From NCBI RefSeq assembly GCF_020711235.1, contig NZ_JAJFAV010000009.1, forward strand, positions 204,007-268,006: a stretch of DNA of 64,000 nt. Reading direction: 5' to 3'. The notes below the pieces were generated by a model, which was not told the DNA's origin, made no database searches, and worked only from the letters and a program-made list of their open reading frames with translations. This DNA comes from Hymenobacter sp. 15J16-1T3B (GTDB taxonomy: Bacteria > Bacteroidota > Bacteroidia > Cytophagales > Hymenobacteraceae). Positions 15,267 through 23,356 of the stretch are shown piece after piece; the stretch's first letter is position 1; each line of letters begins with the position of its first letter. The position numbers and the translations under genes were made by a program.

Positions 15267-16775
15267 CTAGTCTATGTGCTGCAAGCGCAGCACCAGCGGC
15301 GCTTCGCCGGGCAGCTGCAGTTGCACCACGTACAGGCCCGCGGGCAGGCCGGTCAGCGGCACCGTGGCCTTGGTTTCGCCGCGGCCAAGGGCTTGCCGGC
15401 GTACTTCCCGACCCAGCGCGTCGAGCAGGCTCAGGCGGGCAGCCGCCGGGGCGGGCTGCTGCAGCTGCAGGGTGGCCTCGTGGGCGGCGGGATTGGGGTA
15501 GAGCTGCAGGCGGGCGGCACTTTGGGCCTCGCGGCTGGGCAGCAGGGCGTTGAAATTGGTGCGCGTGCCGCAGGTGGCGTAGGTGCCGCCGGGCTGCAGC
15601 TTGCGGTAGTACTGCAAGTACCATTCGAAATTGTTCACTTCGCCCACGCCGCTGGCGTAAGTATGCGTGCCACCGGCCGCATCCACGCCGTAGGTGTAGA
15701 AGCTGGTGCTGCCGCTGCCGTTGAGGTACATGCGGGCGTAGGACACCAGCTGGCGGCCGTTGCGCGGGCAACCGCCGCTGCCGGTGGTCAGGGCCTCGCC
15801 CATCAGCAGGGAATTGGCGGCCGCCGGCGAGAGGCGCGCGTACTCGTAGGTGAGCAGCCCCAGGGCGCTGTGGGTGTAGTAGTAGTTCAGGTTGCTCCAC
15901 TGGGGCCGGCGCAGCGGCACGGCCATGCGCCCGACCACCATCGGCTGCAGCGTGTAGGAAGCCGTGAAACCGCAGGGGTGACCGGGGCCGCCGTAGCGGT
16001 TGAATTCCTTTTGCGACTGATAGGTATAAATCAGGCTGTCGGCCGTTTGCTGGCGCGTTAGGATGCGCCGCAATTCGAAGTTGCGGAAGCAGGGCAGCGG
16101 GTTGGAGTCTTCGCTGATGTAGCCGAACTCGTCGCCGGGCTGGAAGTCAAAGTGCACCAAGGGGCTGTAAACCGACTCCTGATACGGCACGGGCAGGGTA
16201 TTGCCCTGCAACAAGTCGACCGCGGTGGTCGTCCAGTTGGAAGGGCCGCGCAGCAGGCCGTGCGCCCGGCTCAGCTCGATGATGCGCCCGTTGCTGAGCG
16301 TGATGGTGGCCACCGAGTCGGTAACCACGTTGGGGGCCAGGCCCCAGGTGCGCTGCACGCGGCTGGTCAGCGTGGCCGTGAGCGTGGGCGTGGCGGCCCA
16401 GCTGCTGCCGATGGCCACGCGGGGCCGCAGCACCAGCGTTTGGGCGGCCAAGCCAGATTCGGCCAGGGTTTCCAGGGCGTACTCGCGCTGAGCCGGGCGG
16501 CAGATCAGGCGGGCGCCCATGATGTTGTTGCGCGAGGACCGGAACTGGTACGCGCTGGTGGCGGTGGGCCGCAGCACCCGGTTGAAGGCATACACCGAGT
16601 CGGTACCGGCTACGTAGGCCGAGTCCAGCCGCAGCGTGTGCGTGGCGTTGGTGGTGCTCCAGCTGTAGGAGTAAATCAGCCCGGGGCGGAAGGGGCGCCA
16701 GTCCTGGCCTTGCGCGGCCGAAAAGGACAAAGCGGTAAGGCCCGTCAGGACCAGTAAACGGTACAGGTATTTCAT
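15267..16775 (-). CDS. Secreted protein with T9SS type A sorting domain
   Basis: 502 residues. The signal peptide (MKYLYRLLVLTGLTALSFSAAQG) is followed by a large domain of unknown function with a WSTTNATHTLRLDSAYVAG start. A C-terminal T9SS sorting domain of about 75 residues shows LYPNPA, RLSLLDALGREV, LPAGLYVVQL and ends LRLQHID. The protein should cross the outer membrane through the type IX system and be anchored or released there. The middle part has several Cys residues and no catalytic motif I recognise. The ATG at 16775 is preferred over a start three codons earlier. Confidence 0.85.
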   Translation of the reverse strand: MKYLYRLLVLTGLTALSFSAAQGQDWRPFRPGLIYSYSWSTTNATHTLRLDSAYVAGTDSVYAFNRVLRPTATSAYQFRSSRNNIMGARLICRPAQREYALETLAESGLAAQTLVLRPRVAIGSSWAATPTLTATLTSRVQRTWGLAPNVVTDSVATITLSNGRIIELSRAHGLLRGPSNWTTTAVDLLQGNTLPVPYQESVYSPLVHFDFQPGDEFGYISEDSNPLPCFRNFELRRILTRQQTADSLIYTYQSQKEFNRYGGPGHPCGFTASYTLQPMVVGRMAVPLRRPQWSNLNYYYTHSALGLLTYEYARLSPAAANSLLMGEALTTGSGGCPRNGRQLVSYARMYLNGSGSTSFYTYGVDAAGGTHTYASGVGEVNNFEWYLQYYRKLQPGGTYATCGTRTNFNALLPSREAQSAARLQLYPNPAAHEATLQLQQPAPAAARLSLLDALGREVRRQALGRGETKATVPLTGLPAGLYVVQLQLPGEAPLVLRLQHID

Positions 16776-16840
16776 AGGATGCAACGGAAATAATTCAGCA
16801 GCAATATATACTTACTCCGCCCAACCCCGCCACAAACGCA

Positions 16841-16873
16841 CGAAGGCCCCGCGCCGGTAGCGCGGGGCCTTCG
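16841..16873. terminator. 13-bp perfect hairpin downstream of rpsT
   Basis: CGAAGGCCCCGCG and its exact complement around a 7-base loop, 29 bases past the rpsT stop. A T-tract is weak, so it may act partly as an mRNA 3'-end stabiliser. Confidence 0.6.
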
Positions 16874-16901
16874 TCAAGAACTCGACTAAACTCTCGGCTG
16901 C

Positions 16902-17159
16902 TTAGGCAGCCAGCGAGTTTACGTACTTGGTCAGGCTGGACTTGTTGTTGGCAGCCTTGTTCTTGTGGATGATGTTCTTCTTGGCCAGACGGTCGAGCAT
17001 CGACGACACTTTCTTCAGCAGCTCTTGAGCTTCCGAGGCGTCGGTGGTAGCACGCAGTTTCTTAACGGCCGTGCGGGTCGATTTGTGCTGGTAACGGTTC
17101 AACACGCGCTTGGCTTCGTTCGAGCGGATGCGCTTCAGAGCCGACTTATGATTTGCCAT
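16902..17159 (-). CDS. rpsT: 30S ribosomal protein S20
   Basis: 85 residues, Lys/Ala-rich and helical, with the characteristic start MANHKSALKRIRSNEAKR and the C-terminal IIHKNKAANNKSSLTKYVN. S20 binds 16S rRNA early in small-subunit assembly. It has its own well-formed promoter at 17216-17247 and a 56-base leader, and is followed by a GC-rich hairpin. Monocistronic, as is usual. Confidence 0.97.
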   Translation of the reverse strand: MANHKSALKRIRSNEAKRVLNRYQHKSTRTAVKKLRATTDASEAQELLKKVSSMLDRLAKKNIIHKNKAANNKSSLTKYVNSLAA

Positions 17160-17215
17160 GTTTTGAAAAGCGAGAAAACAGAGGTTCTGTCGAGGTTCCT
17201 AGTCAATTGGGTTGG

Positions 17216-17247
17216 CAAAGGTAGGAAGTCGGCTCGGAAATAGCAAA
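17216..17247 (-). promoter_or_regulatory. Promoter of rpsT (TTTG-N20-TACCTTTG)
   Basis: On the minus strand a full TTTG (17244-17247), a 20-base spacer and an exact TACCTTTG (17216-17223). One of the best Bacteroidota promoters in the window. Confidence 0.75.
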
Positions 17248-17287
17248 CCCGTTGACGAAGAATTGCCTTGCCGGCACCGGCAACTCC

Positions 17288-17923
17288 TCAGTCGACCTGC
17301 TTTTCGAGGGTGTTGGCTTCGGCTAGGTGGGTGCGCAGCATGGGCAAGGTTTTGGCGGCGAAGGCCTGCACGGCCGGGGTTTCCGCCTTCTTCTCCTTGG
17401 CCTCGAACATGACGATGTCGAGCTTGTGGGCCGTTTCCATCACGTCCAGGTACCGCTCGTCGAAGGCGCGGCCCGATTTGTTTTTGAGCCGGTCGATGAG
17501 CTGCTGGTGCATGGGCATGATGGCCACCGAGGGCTTCACGTCGAGCTGGGTAGCCACCGAGCTCAGCTCCTGGCTGGCGGTGGTGTGGTGGTCCACCATC
17601 ATCTGCCCGTACTGCTTCACGGCGTCGGTGCTGCCCTGCTGGGCGGCCAGCGTCCCGAGCTGAATTTCCATTTCGTTGCTGCTGGCGACGGTCAGCAGAA
17701 ACTCCGGATCGGTAAAGCCGCGCAGCGCGTCGGCGGTGGTCGGGTTCATGGCCTCCGGCGTGCCGGGGTCGTAGGCCCCGAGCACTTCCGAGCTGCCGGG
17801 TGGGCGGTTGGTGGCCGCATCGGCCCGGGCGGCCGAGGCCTGTTCGGTTTCGGGGTTGGTGCTGGTGCAGGCGGAGCTTAGCAGCAGGCCGGCCGCGAGC
17901 AGCGGCAGAAAGGCGCGTTTCAT
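17288..17923 (-). CDS. DUF4142 lipoprotein, copy 2 of a tandem pair
   Basis: 211 residues. The lipobox is LSSAC, followed by a disordered linker of about 45 residues. The DUF4142 helical-bundle domain (about 70-211) has FTDPEFLLTVASSNEMEIQLG, YGQMMVDHHTTASQEL and YLDVMETAHKLDIVMFE. DUF4142 has a ferritin-like four-helix arrangement and is common in envelope proteins of soil Bacteroidota; the role is unknown. It lies 113 bases downstream of a paralogue with the same core motifs, so the pair arose by tandem duplication. Confidence 0.88.
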   Translation of the reverse strand: MKRAFLPLLAAGLLLSSACTSTNPETEQASAARADAATNRPPGSSEVLGAYDPGTPEAMNPTTADALRGFTDPEFLLTVASSNEMEIQLGTLAAQQGSTDAVKQYGQMMVDHHTTASQELSSVATQLDVKPSVAIMPMHQQLIDRLKNKSGRAFDERYLDVMETAHKLDIVMFEAKEKKAETPAVQAFAAKTLPMLRTHLAEANTLEKQVD

Positions 17924-18036
17924 GGGTATCAAGTGGTTGTGGTCGGAAGTGCATACGCCGTTTGCTCAACCGTAGTTGGTGGCGTGGGCGCTTCGCTTAT
18001 CCCGGGCGCAGCCCGCGCCCGGGCCCCGATGGCGGC

Positions 18037-18756
18037 TTAGTCCACCTTCTTTTCCAGGCTATTGGCCATGGTGCCGTGCGAGCGAAGCATGGGCAAGGTA
18101 CGGGAGGCGAAGGACTGCACGGCCGCGTTCTGGGCGCCTTTGCTCTTCACCTCGAACATGGCCACGTCCAGCTTGTGGGCCGTTTCCATCGCGTCCATGT
18201 AGGCCTCGTCGAAATCCTTGCCCGATTTAGCCGCCACGCGGTCCAGCATGGCTTGGTGCACCGGCATCAGCGCGGCCGGCTTGGTCACGCTCAACGCGGA
18301 GGCCACGCTCTGCCAATCCTGGGTGGCTTTGGTGTGGTGGTCGACCATCATCTGTCCGTACTTGCGCACTTCGGCGCTGCTGGCTTTCTGGGCGGCCAGT
18401 TGCCCCATCTGCACCTCCAGCATGTTGCTGCTGGCGGCCGTGAGCATGAACGTCGGGTCGTCCATGGTGGCGAAAGTGCCGGCAAATAGGTTCACGTCGC
18501 TGGCCACGTCGGCGGCGCTGCGGCCGGAGCTGACGTCGGTGCCCGTGTTGGTGCCGCTGCCGATGATGACGCCGCCCGACCCGCCGACGATGGGCGGGGT
18601 GGCCGCGGCGCCCGAGGTGGCGTCGTTGGACGAAGACGTGCTGGTGATGGAGCTGCCGGCCGTGCTGGCGCCCGCCGTGCCCGTGGTGGAAGAAGACGAA
18701 CTGCAGGCACTAACCAGCAGGGGCAGAATCAACAGAAAAGGCGCGGTGCGTTTCAT
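18037..18756 (-). CDS. DUF4142 lipoprotein, copy 1 of a tandem pair
   Basis: 239 residues. The lipobox LVSAC is followed by a long Ser/Thr/Gly-rich linker (about 20-85), likely disordered and possibly glycosylated. The DUF4142 bundle has DPTFMLTAASSNMLEVQMG, YGQMMVDHHTKATQDW, YMDAMETAHKLDVAMFE and the ending SLEKKVD, all mirrored in the adjacent copy. The linkers differ strongly in length while the domains stay close. The envelope location follows from the lipobox; the biochemical role is unknown. Confidence 0.88.
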   Translation of the reverse strand: MKRTAPFLLILPLLVSACSSSSSTTGTAGASTAGSSITSTSSSNDATSGAAATPPIVGGSGGVIIGSGTNTGTDVSSGRSAADVASDVNLFAGTFATMDDPTFMLTAASSNMLEVQMGQLAAQKASSAEVRKYGQMMVDHHTKATQDWQSVASALSVTKPAALMPVHQAMLDRVAAKSGKDFDEAYMDAMETAHKLDVAMFEVKSKGAQNAAVQSFASRTLPMLRSHGTMANSLEKKVD

Positions 18757-19023
18757 GGGTCTTAATCAATAGAGTGAACAACAGCTGCTTGATACGGCAC
18801 CCAGCCATTACTTGTTTGTATTTTTCTAACTCGACTATTGCTATTCCGTGCGTCCTTTGGCTAGCGAAACTGCCCCGGCAGAGCTGGCACTTTCGCGACG
18901 CAGCAGCCGTTTATCCAGCAGGGAGTATTTAGCACAACCGCCGCGAAAATGGTATGCATGCCGAAAGAATTGCGTATCTTCCTTTGCTGCTTCGGGACTT
19001 TCTTCCTCCCCTACCCCGCCGCC
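18757..19023. other. Divergent intergenic region, no gene seen
   Basis: 267 bases between a minus-strand lipoprotein and the plus-strand hydrolase. It is AT-richer on the left (TATTTTTCTAACTCG). TATCTTCC at about 18975 is a loose match to TAnnTTTG for the hydrolase. No repeat or small gene is convincing. Confidence 0.4.
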
Positions 19024-20007
19024 ATGCCCCTCGTCACCGAATCCCGCTACCGGCCGCCGTTCTACCTCTTCAACGGCCACCTGCAAACCATTGTGCCTAG
19101 CCTGCTGCGCGAAGTACCCGAGGTGCACTACCAACGCCAGCGCGTGGAAACGGCCGACGGCGACTTCCTCGACCTCGACTGGGCCCGCACGGAGCATTTG
19201 GCCGACACGCTGGGCATCATCTCGCACGGCCTCGAAGGCGACGCCGGCCGGCCCTACGTGCGTGGCATGGCCCGGGCCCTGAACAAAGCCGGCATCGATG
19301 CGCTGGCCTGGAACTACCGCAGCTGCAGCGGCGAGCCGAACCGCCTGCTGCGCGCCTACCACCTCGGCGACACCGACGACCTGCACTTCGTGGTGCAGCA
19401 GGCGCTGCGCACCGGCCGCTACCGCCGCGTGTTTCTGACGGGCTTCTCGGCCGGCGGAAACATGACGCTGAAGTACCTCGGCGAAGACGCGGCGCGGGTG
19501 CCCGCGCAAGTGGAGCGCGCGGCCGTGTTTTCGGTGCCCACGGACCTGAAAGCGGGTTCCATGCACATTTCCCGGTTGGAAAACCGCATCTACCTAAACC
19601 GCTTCCTGAAAACCCTGCGCGAAAAAATCCGCCGCAAGGCCGAGCTGCTGCCCGGGCAGCTGAGCGTGGAAGGCTTGGAAGAGCTCAGCGACTTTCCGCA
19701 GTTCGACGACCGGTACACGGCTCCGCTGCACGGCTTCAAGTCGGCCGACGAGTACTACGAGCGGAGCTCCTCGGGCCGTTACCTCGACGGCATCCGCATT
19801 CCGACGCTCATCGTCAACGCCCAGAACGACCCGTTTTTGCCGCCGGCCTGCTTTCCGCGGGATGCGGCCGAGCGCAGCCCCTACGTGTTCCTGGAAACGC
19901 CCGAGGCCGGCGGCCACGTGGGCTTTGCCGAAGGGCTGCCCTCCGACGGGCAATACTACTCGGAGCGGCGCGCCGTGGAGTTTTTGACGGCCACGGTACC
20001 GGCTTAG
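19024..20007 (+). CDS. Alpha/beta hydrolase, YheT/EMB8 type
   Basis: 327 residues. The start MPLVTESRYRPPFYLFNGHLQTI is the YheT family opening. GIISHGLEGDAGRPYVRGMA forms the oxyanion-side strand, TGFSAGGN carries the nucleophile Ser, NAQNDPF the acid Asp and EAGGHVGF the catalytic His. The family contains carboxylesterase-like hydrolases of unclear substrate. An upstream ATG at 18949 would add a spurious hydrophobic stretch, and the family start supports 19024. It converges on rsmG across a hairpin terminator. Confidence 0.9.
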   Translation: MPLVTESRYRPPFYLFNGHLQTIVPSLLREVPEVHYQRQRVETADGDFLDLDWARTEHLADTLGIISHGLEGDAGRPYVRGMARALNKAGIDALAWNYRSCSGEPNRLLRAYHLGDTDDLHFVVQQALRTGRYRRVFLTGFSAGGNMTLKYLGEDAARVPAQVERAAVFSVPTDLKAGSMHISRLENRIYLNRFLKTLREKIRRKAELLPGQLSVEGLEELSDFPQFDDRYTAPLHGFKSADEYYERSSSGRYLDGIRIPTLIVNAQNDPFLPPACFPRDAAERSPYVFLETPEAGGHVGFAEGLPSDGQYYSERRAVEFLTATVPA

Positions 20008-20066
20008 CCAGCTTGGGCCACTGCGCGCGGCGCGACTCTCCGAGCGCAGCCGACTTCGCAAAAAGA

Positions 20067-20098
20067 ACAAGGCCCGCCCGAAACCGGGCGGGCCTTGT
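20067..20098. terminator. Bidirectional hairpin between the hydrolase and rsmG
   Basis: Stem ACAAGGCCCGCCCG with its perfect complement around a four-base AAAC loop at a convergent junction; A-rich on the left side. Confidence 0.7.
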
Positions 20099-20132
20099 GG
20101 GCTTCTAAAGGGCGCGGTTCGCAGGCGGGGTG

Positions 20133-20792
20133 CTATACGTTGTTGGTGCGCTTGCCGCGGGCCAGGGCTTTGTTGGCGGGCACGAACACGACCTTCTTAG
20201 TTTCGAAGAATTCCTCGCTGAAAAAGTCGCTGAGGTTGGTCACCTGCGCTACCAGGCCCGATTCCTCGATTTCCTCGGTCAAGTCGCCGCCTTTGAGGTA
20301 GTACAGGCCGTGGGTTTCGCTGGCGCCGGCGGTGTTGGTGTAGCGCTGGGCAATCCAGGGGTGGAAGTTGGCCAAGCGCGTCACGGCGCGGCTTACCACG
20401 AAGTCGAACTTCTGCCGCACCTGCTCGGCGCGGATCTGCTCGGCCGTCACGTTGTGCAGCTTCAGGGCGTGGGCCATGTCCTGCACCGCCTTGATCTTCT
20501 TGCCGATGCTGTCGATGAGGAGAAACTCCACTTCCGGAAACAGGATGGCCAGCGGCAGGCCGGGCAGGCCGCCGCCGGTGCCTACGTCGAGCACGGAGGA
20601 CCCGCTGGGGAACTGCACTACCTTGGCAATGCCGGCGGAGTGCAGGAAGTGGCGCTCGGCGAGGTTGTCGACGTCGGTGCGGGCAATGAGGTTGACGCGC
20701 TCGTTCCAGCCGCGGAATTCGTGGTCGAGCTGCTGAAACTGTTCGCGCTGGCGCGGGGTGAGGTCGGGGAAGTAGCGGAAGAGGATTTCCAT
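20133..20792 (-). CDS. rsmG: 16S rRNA (guanine-527-N7)-methyltransferase
   Basis: 219 residues. It methylates G527 in the 530 loop of 16S rRNA using S-adenosylmethionine. Family features are NERVNLIARTD, ERHFLHS, the SAM-binding loop VLDVGTGGGLPGLPLAILFP and DSIGKKIKAV. The C-terminus ends with basic residues (ARGKRTNNV). The likely -7 element TACCTTTG at 20801-20808 lies only 8 bases from the ATG, so the mRNA would have almost no leader. If that promoter is right, either translation is leaderless or a second start is used. Confidence 0.95.
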   Translation of the reverse strand: MEILFRYFPDLTPRQREQFQQLDHEFRGWNERVNLIARTDVDNLAERHFLHSAGIAKVVQFPSGSSVLDVGTGGGLPGLPLAILFPEVEFLLIDSIGKKIKAVQDMAHALKLHNVTAEQIRAEQVRQKFDFVVSRAVTRLANFHPWIAQRYTNTAGASETHGLYYLKGGDLTEEIEESGLVAQVTNLSDFFSEEFFETKKVVFVPANKALARGKRTNNV

Positions 20793-20800
20793 CGTGCTAG

Positions 20801-20808
20801 CAAAGGTA
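20801..20808 (-). promoter_or_regulatory. -7 element TACCTTTG for rsmG
   Basis: Exact TAnnTTTG on the minus strand, ending 8 bases before the rsmG ATG. Confidence 0.55.
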
Positions 20809-20909
20809 CGCTAAGCAAGGGACGCTGGTAGCGCCCACCGTATCGGCGGCACTTGGGAGTTACTCGGGAAGACCAGCAGCGGCGCCCCGGCAGACGGCTG
20901 CACTAGCAC

Positions 20910-21076
20910 GTCATTGCGAGCGAAGCGCGGCAATCGGTCCTCATAGTAGCACCGCCGAGGCAATGCTTACCAACCGAAACCGGTCCTGCTCAAAGCCGCT
21001 GATACCAGTTTTTGCTGCTGCCCATTGGGCCGTCGTGCCGCGAGCGGAACGATTGCCGCGCTTCGCTCGCAATGAC
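20910..21076. repeat. GTCAT-type interspersed inverted repeat, copy F (27-bp perfect arms)
   Basis: Arms 20910-20936 and 21050-21076 are perfect reverse complements, beginning GTCATTGCGAGCGAAGCG. The centre (ACCAACCGAAACCGG, CTGATACCAGTTTT) resembles the centres of the copies at 23039 and 46802. It fills most of the 396-base gap between rsmG and the sigma gene; no gene is visible. Confidence 0.8.
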
Positions 21077-21133
21077 AGCCGGTGAACCGTCAGGCCGTTT
21101 TGCAAGGACGACCGGTGTACCGGCTCTAAACAG

Positions 21134-21163
21134 CAACGCCCCGCTCTGCAGAGCGGGGCGTTG
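21134..21163. terminator. 14-bp perfect hairpin after the sigma gene
   Basis: CAACGCCCCGCTCT and its exact complement separated by GC, 26 bases past the end of the minus-strand sigma gene. No strong T-tract. Confidence 0.6.
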
Positions 21164-21188
21164 GTCGGAATCAGCATCAGCCCAAAGG

Positions 21189-21812
21189 CTAGATGATTTC
21201 TTTTTTGTTTTTCACCATGTCGTAGAGCAGCTCGCGGGCGCGGTGCAGCTGGGCTTTCACGGTGCCGAGCGGGGCTTTCAGCTCCTGGGCAATTTCTTCG
21301 TAGCTCAGCTCGTCGAAGTAGCGCAAAGTCACGAGGCGCTGGTACTTATCGGGCAGCCGCGACACGACGTGCTGCATGATTTCGATTTTCTGGTTTTTGA
21401 TGGCCGACTCCGCCGGGTTTAGGTTGTTGTCGCGGAAATCAATGGTGATTTCGTCGCCGTTGTCAATCTTGATGGCCGAGTCGATGGACATCGTTTTGAT
21501 TTTATTCTTGCGAATAAAGTCGATGCAGTTGTTGGTGGCGATGCGAAACAGCCAGGTGCTGAAGGCGTACTCGGGGTTGAATTTGTGCAGGTTGCGAAAC
21601 GCCTTGGCGAAGGCCTCGATGGTGAGGTCTTCGGCGTCGTCGGGGTTGCGCACCATTTTCAAGACCACGTGGTACACGGGCTTCTTGTAAATCTGCATCA
21701 GTTCGGCGTACGCTTTTTCGTCGCCCTTTTCTACGGCGGAGCGAATAAGCTTGAAGTCGTGCTTGGCCTTGGCCGAGAACTGCTTCTGGAGGTCCTGATT
21801 ATTTACTTCCAT
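21189..21812 (-). CDS. RNA polymerase sigma-70 family (ECF) factor
   Basis: 207 residues. Region 2 reads YAELMQIYKKPVYHVVLKMV, then NPDDAEDLTIEAFAKAF and FSTWLFRIATNNCIDFIRKNK. Region 4 has LPDKYQRLVTLRYFDELSYEEIA and APLGTVKAQLHRAREL. The sequence is Lys/Asn-rich and less GC-biased in composition than its neighbours, consistent with strong constraint; I recall near-identical ECF factors across Bacteroidota. The ATG (21812) overlaps the end of the upstream glycosyltransferase gene by 10 bases, so the two are translationally coupled. No anti-sigma gene is adjacent. Confidence 0.93.
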   Translation of the reverse strand: MEVNNQDLQKQFSAKAKHDFKLIRSAVEKGDEKAYAELMQIYKKPVYHVVLKMVRNPDDAEDLTIEAFAKAFRNLHKFNPEYAFSTWLFRIATNNCIDFIRKNKIKTMSIDSAIKIDNGDEITIDFRDNNLNPAESAIKNQKIEIMQHVVSRLPDKYQRLVTLRYFDELSYEEIAQELKAPLGTVKAQLHRARELLYDMVKNKKEII

Positions 21813-22942
21813 CGGGAGGGGTTGCGGTTGAGCACTAACGAGGCTGTCAGGAGAGAGTAGGCAAAAAAATACCCCGCATCCAGAACCGGTATCAACCACC
21901 AAGGTTGCCGGTCGTGGAGGCGGCGGCTGGCCTGCGCGTACGTAGCAACTACGGCTGAGGTTCGGACTCCCCATACCGCCGCCAGTGCTACCCACTCAGG
22001 CTCAGGCACTACAAATGCCGCCAGAGTTCCAACATAAAACAAGCCGTTAGCTAAGATAAAGGTTCCAAGCCGAACCCGGTCAGAAAACCGGTAACGAGTG
22101 CCGGCCGAAAGGTGCCGGCGCTTCTGCCGCCACCACTGGCCCCAGCTGTCGGGGGCGTAGCTGATGGTCTGGGCCGCGGCTGCGGTAACGACGCGGGCCG
22201 TCTTGCCGAGTTGCACCGCGTCCTGCACCAGCAGGTCGTCGTCGCCGCTGAGGCGGCGAATGTGGGAGGCAAACCCCTTGGTGGCCATGAACGTGGCCTT
22301 GGTGTAGGCCAGGTTGCGGCCCACGCCCATGTAGGGCTGCCCGCGCTCGGCGTAGCTGAGGTACTGCAGGCCGGTAAGCAGCGTTTCGAAGCGAATGAGC
22401 TTGTTCAAAAAGCCTTCGGCTTCGGCGTAGGGGCTGTAGCCGAGCACCAGATCGGCCCCGCCGTCAAAGCCGCGGGCCATGTGGCGCAGCCACTGGTTGC
22501 CGGCCGGCTGGCAGTCGGCGTCGGTAAAGAGGAGGTAGGGGTAGCGGGCGACTTTGATGCCGAGCGTGAGGGCGTACTTCTTGGGCGCAATGCCCTCGGG
22601 GGTGCTGCCGATGGTGACCAAGCGCACATTGGGGTAGTACTGGGTCAGCTGCTGGGTGTAGAGGCCGGTGTCGTCGTCGCTGCGGTCGTCGATGAGCACG
22701 ACTTCGAACTGGGCGTAGTCCTGCTGCAGCAGCTCGGGCATGAGGTAGCGCAGCTGCTCCAGGGCGTTGCGGGCGGCTACGATGATGGACACCGGGTGCG
22801 CCTGTTCGTGGGCCGGCGCCGGCTCCACCTCCTCGGCGACGCGCCGCAGGGCAAACGGCCAGAAGTAATACGCGGCGTACACTAGCTGCACCAGCACGCT
22901 GAGCACGAGCAGCCAGGAGACGGGCGAGAGGTGGAAGGGCAA
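21803..22942 (-). CDS. Glycosyltransferase family 2, membrane-associated
   Basis: About 379 residues. An N-terminal membrane helix (SWLLVLSVLVQLVYAAYYFW) precedes a GT-A domain with VSIIVAARNALEQL, VLIDDRSDDDT and the metal-binding FTDADCQP. A SGDDDLLVQDA acidic motif and RQKRRHLSAG (a QxxRW-like site) follow, then three C-terminal membrane segments. It probably transfers a sugar onto a lipid or polysaccharide at the inner membrane. The start is uncertain: a TTG at 22942 follows a TACCTTTG promoter, whereas the frame stays open to 23545 through a repeat element, which is unlikely to be coding. Confidence 0.85.
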   Translation of the reverse strand: MPFHLSPVSWLLVLSVLVQLVYAAYYFWPFALRRVAEEVEPAPAHEQAHPVSIIVAARNALEQLRYLMPELLQQDYAQFEVVLIDDRSDDDTGLYTQQLTQYYPNVRLVTIGSTPEGIAPKKYALTLGIKVARYPYLLFTDADCQPAGNQWLRHMARGFDGGADLVLGYSPYAEAEGFLNKLIRFETLLTGLQYLSYAERGQPYMGVGRNLAYTKATFMATKGFASHIRRLSGDDDLLVQDAVQLGKTARVVTAAAAQTISYAPDSWGQWWRQKRRHLSAGTRYRFSDRVRLGTFILANGLFYVGTLAAFVVPEPEWVALAAVWGVRTSAVVATYAQASRRLHDRQPWWLIPVLDAGYFFAYSLLTASLVLNRNPSRWK

Positions 22943-22968
22943 GGCAAAGACGGCTTTTATTCGGCCCG

Positions 22969-22976
22969 CAAAGGTA
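22969..22976 (-). promoter_or_regulatory. -7 element TACCTTTG for the glycosyltransferase-sigma operon
   Basis: Exact TAnnTTTG on the minus strand, 27 bases upstream of the proposed TTG start. Confidence 0.55.
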
Positions 22977-23038
22977 GCCCACGGCGGACTGGGTATAACT
23001 GGTACGGGAAGAAATATGAGGCAATCGGTGGCACTAGC

Positions 23039-23224
23039 CGCCATTGCAAGCGAAGCGCAGTAATCCTGCCGCTCGCGGCACGAGGGTACGGGAAGCACGA
23101 CCTGAAAATGGCGCCGCCCAAAACCAGATATACCAGTTTCAAGCGGTGCTGTTTTCGGCTTGTGCCAGTGGGCCCGTTGTGCCGCGGGCGGCAGGATTGC
23201 TTCGTCGTGGCTCCTCGCAATGAC
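23039..23224. repeat. GTCAT-type interspersed inverted repeat, copy G
   Basis: About 186 bp. The left arm is CATTGCAAGCGAAGCGCAGTAATCCTGCCG and the right arm GGCAGGATTGCTTCG...CGCAATGAC, imperfectly complementary. The centre holds ATACCAGTTTCAAGCGGTGCTGTTTTCGG, similar to the copy at 46802. It lies in the 414-base gap between the glycosyltransferase and tgt, which otherwise holds only promoters. Confidence 0.75.
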
Positions 23225-23283
23225 GGCGGGGTAAACCGGCCTCGTTGTTGTAGATAACAACCCGCCTAAGACCTGCGGCGGGT

Positions 23284-23291
23284 TATCTTTG
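23284..23291 (+). promoter_or_regulatory. -7 element TATCTTTG for tgt
   Basis: Exact TAnnTTTG, 65 bases upstream of the tgt ATG. It forms the right end of a small interrupted palindrome (AGATAACAACCCGCC ... GGCGGGTTATCT). Confidence 0.55.
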
Positions 23292-23356
23292 CGGCTTCTT
23301 TGGCGGCCGGTGCCCTGAGCTTCAGGTGCGGCTGCGTCCGCCGCGCTACTTTCCCG

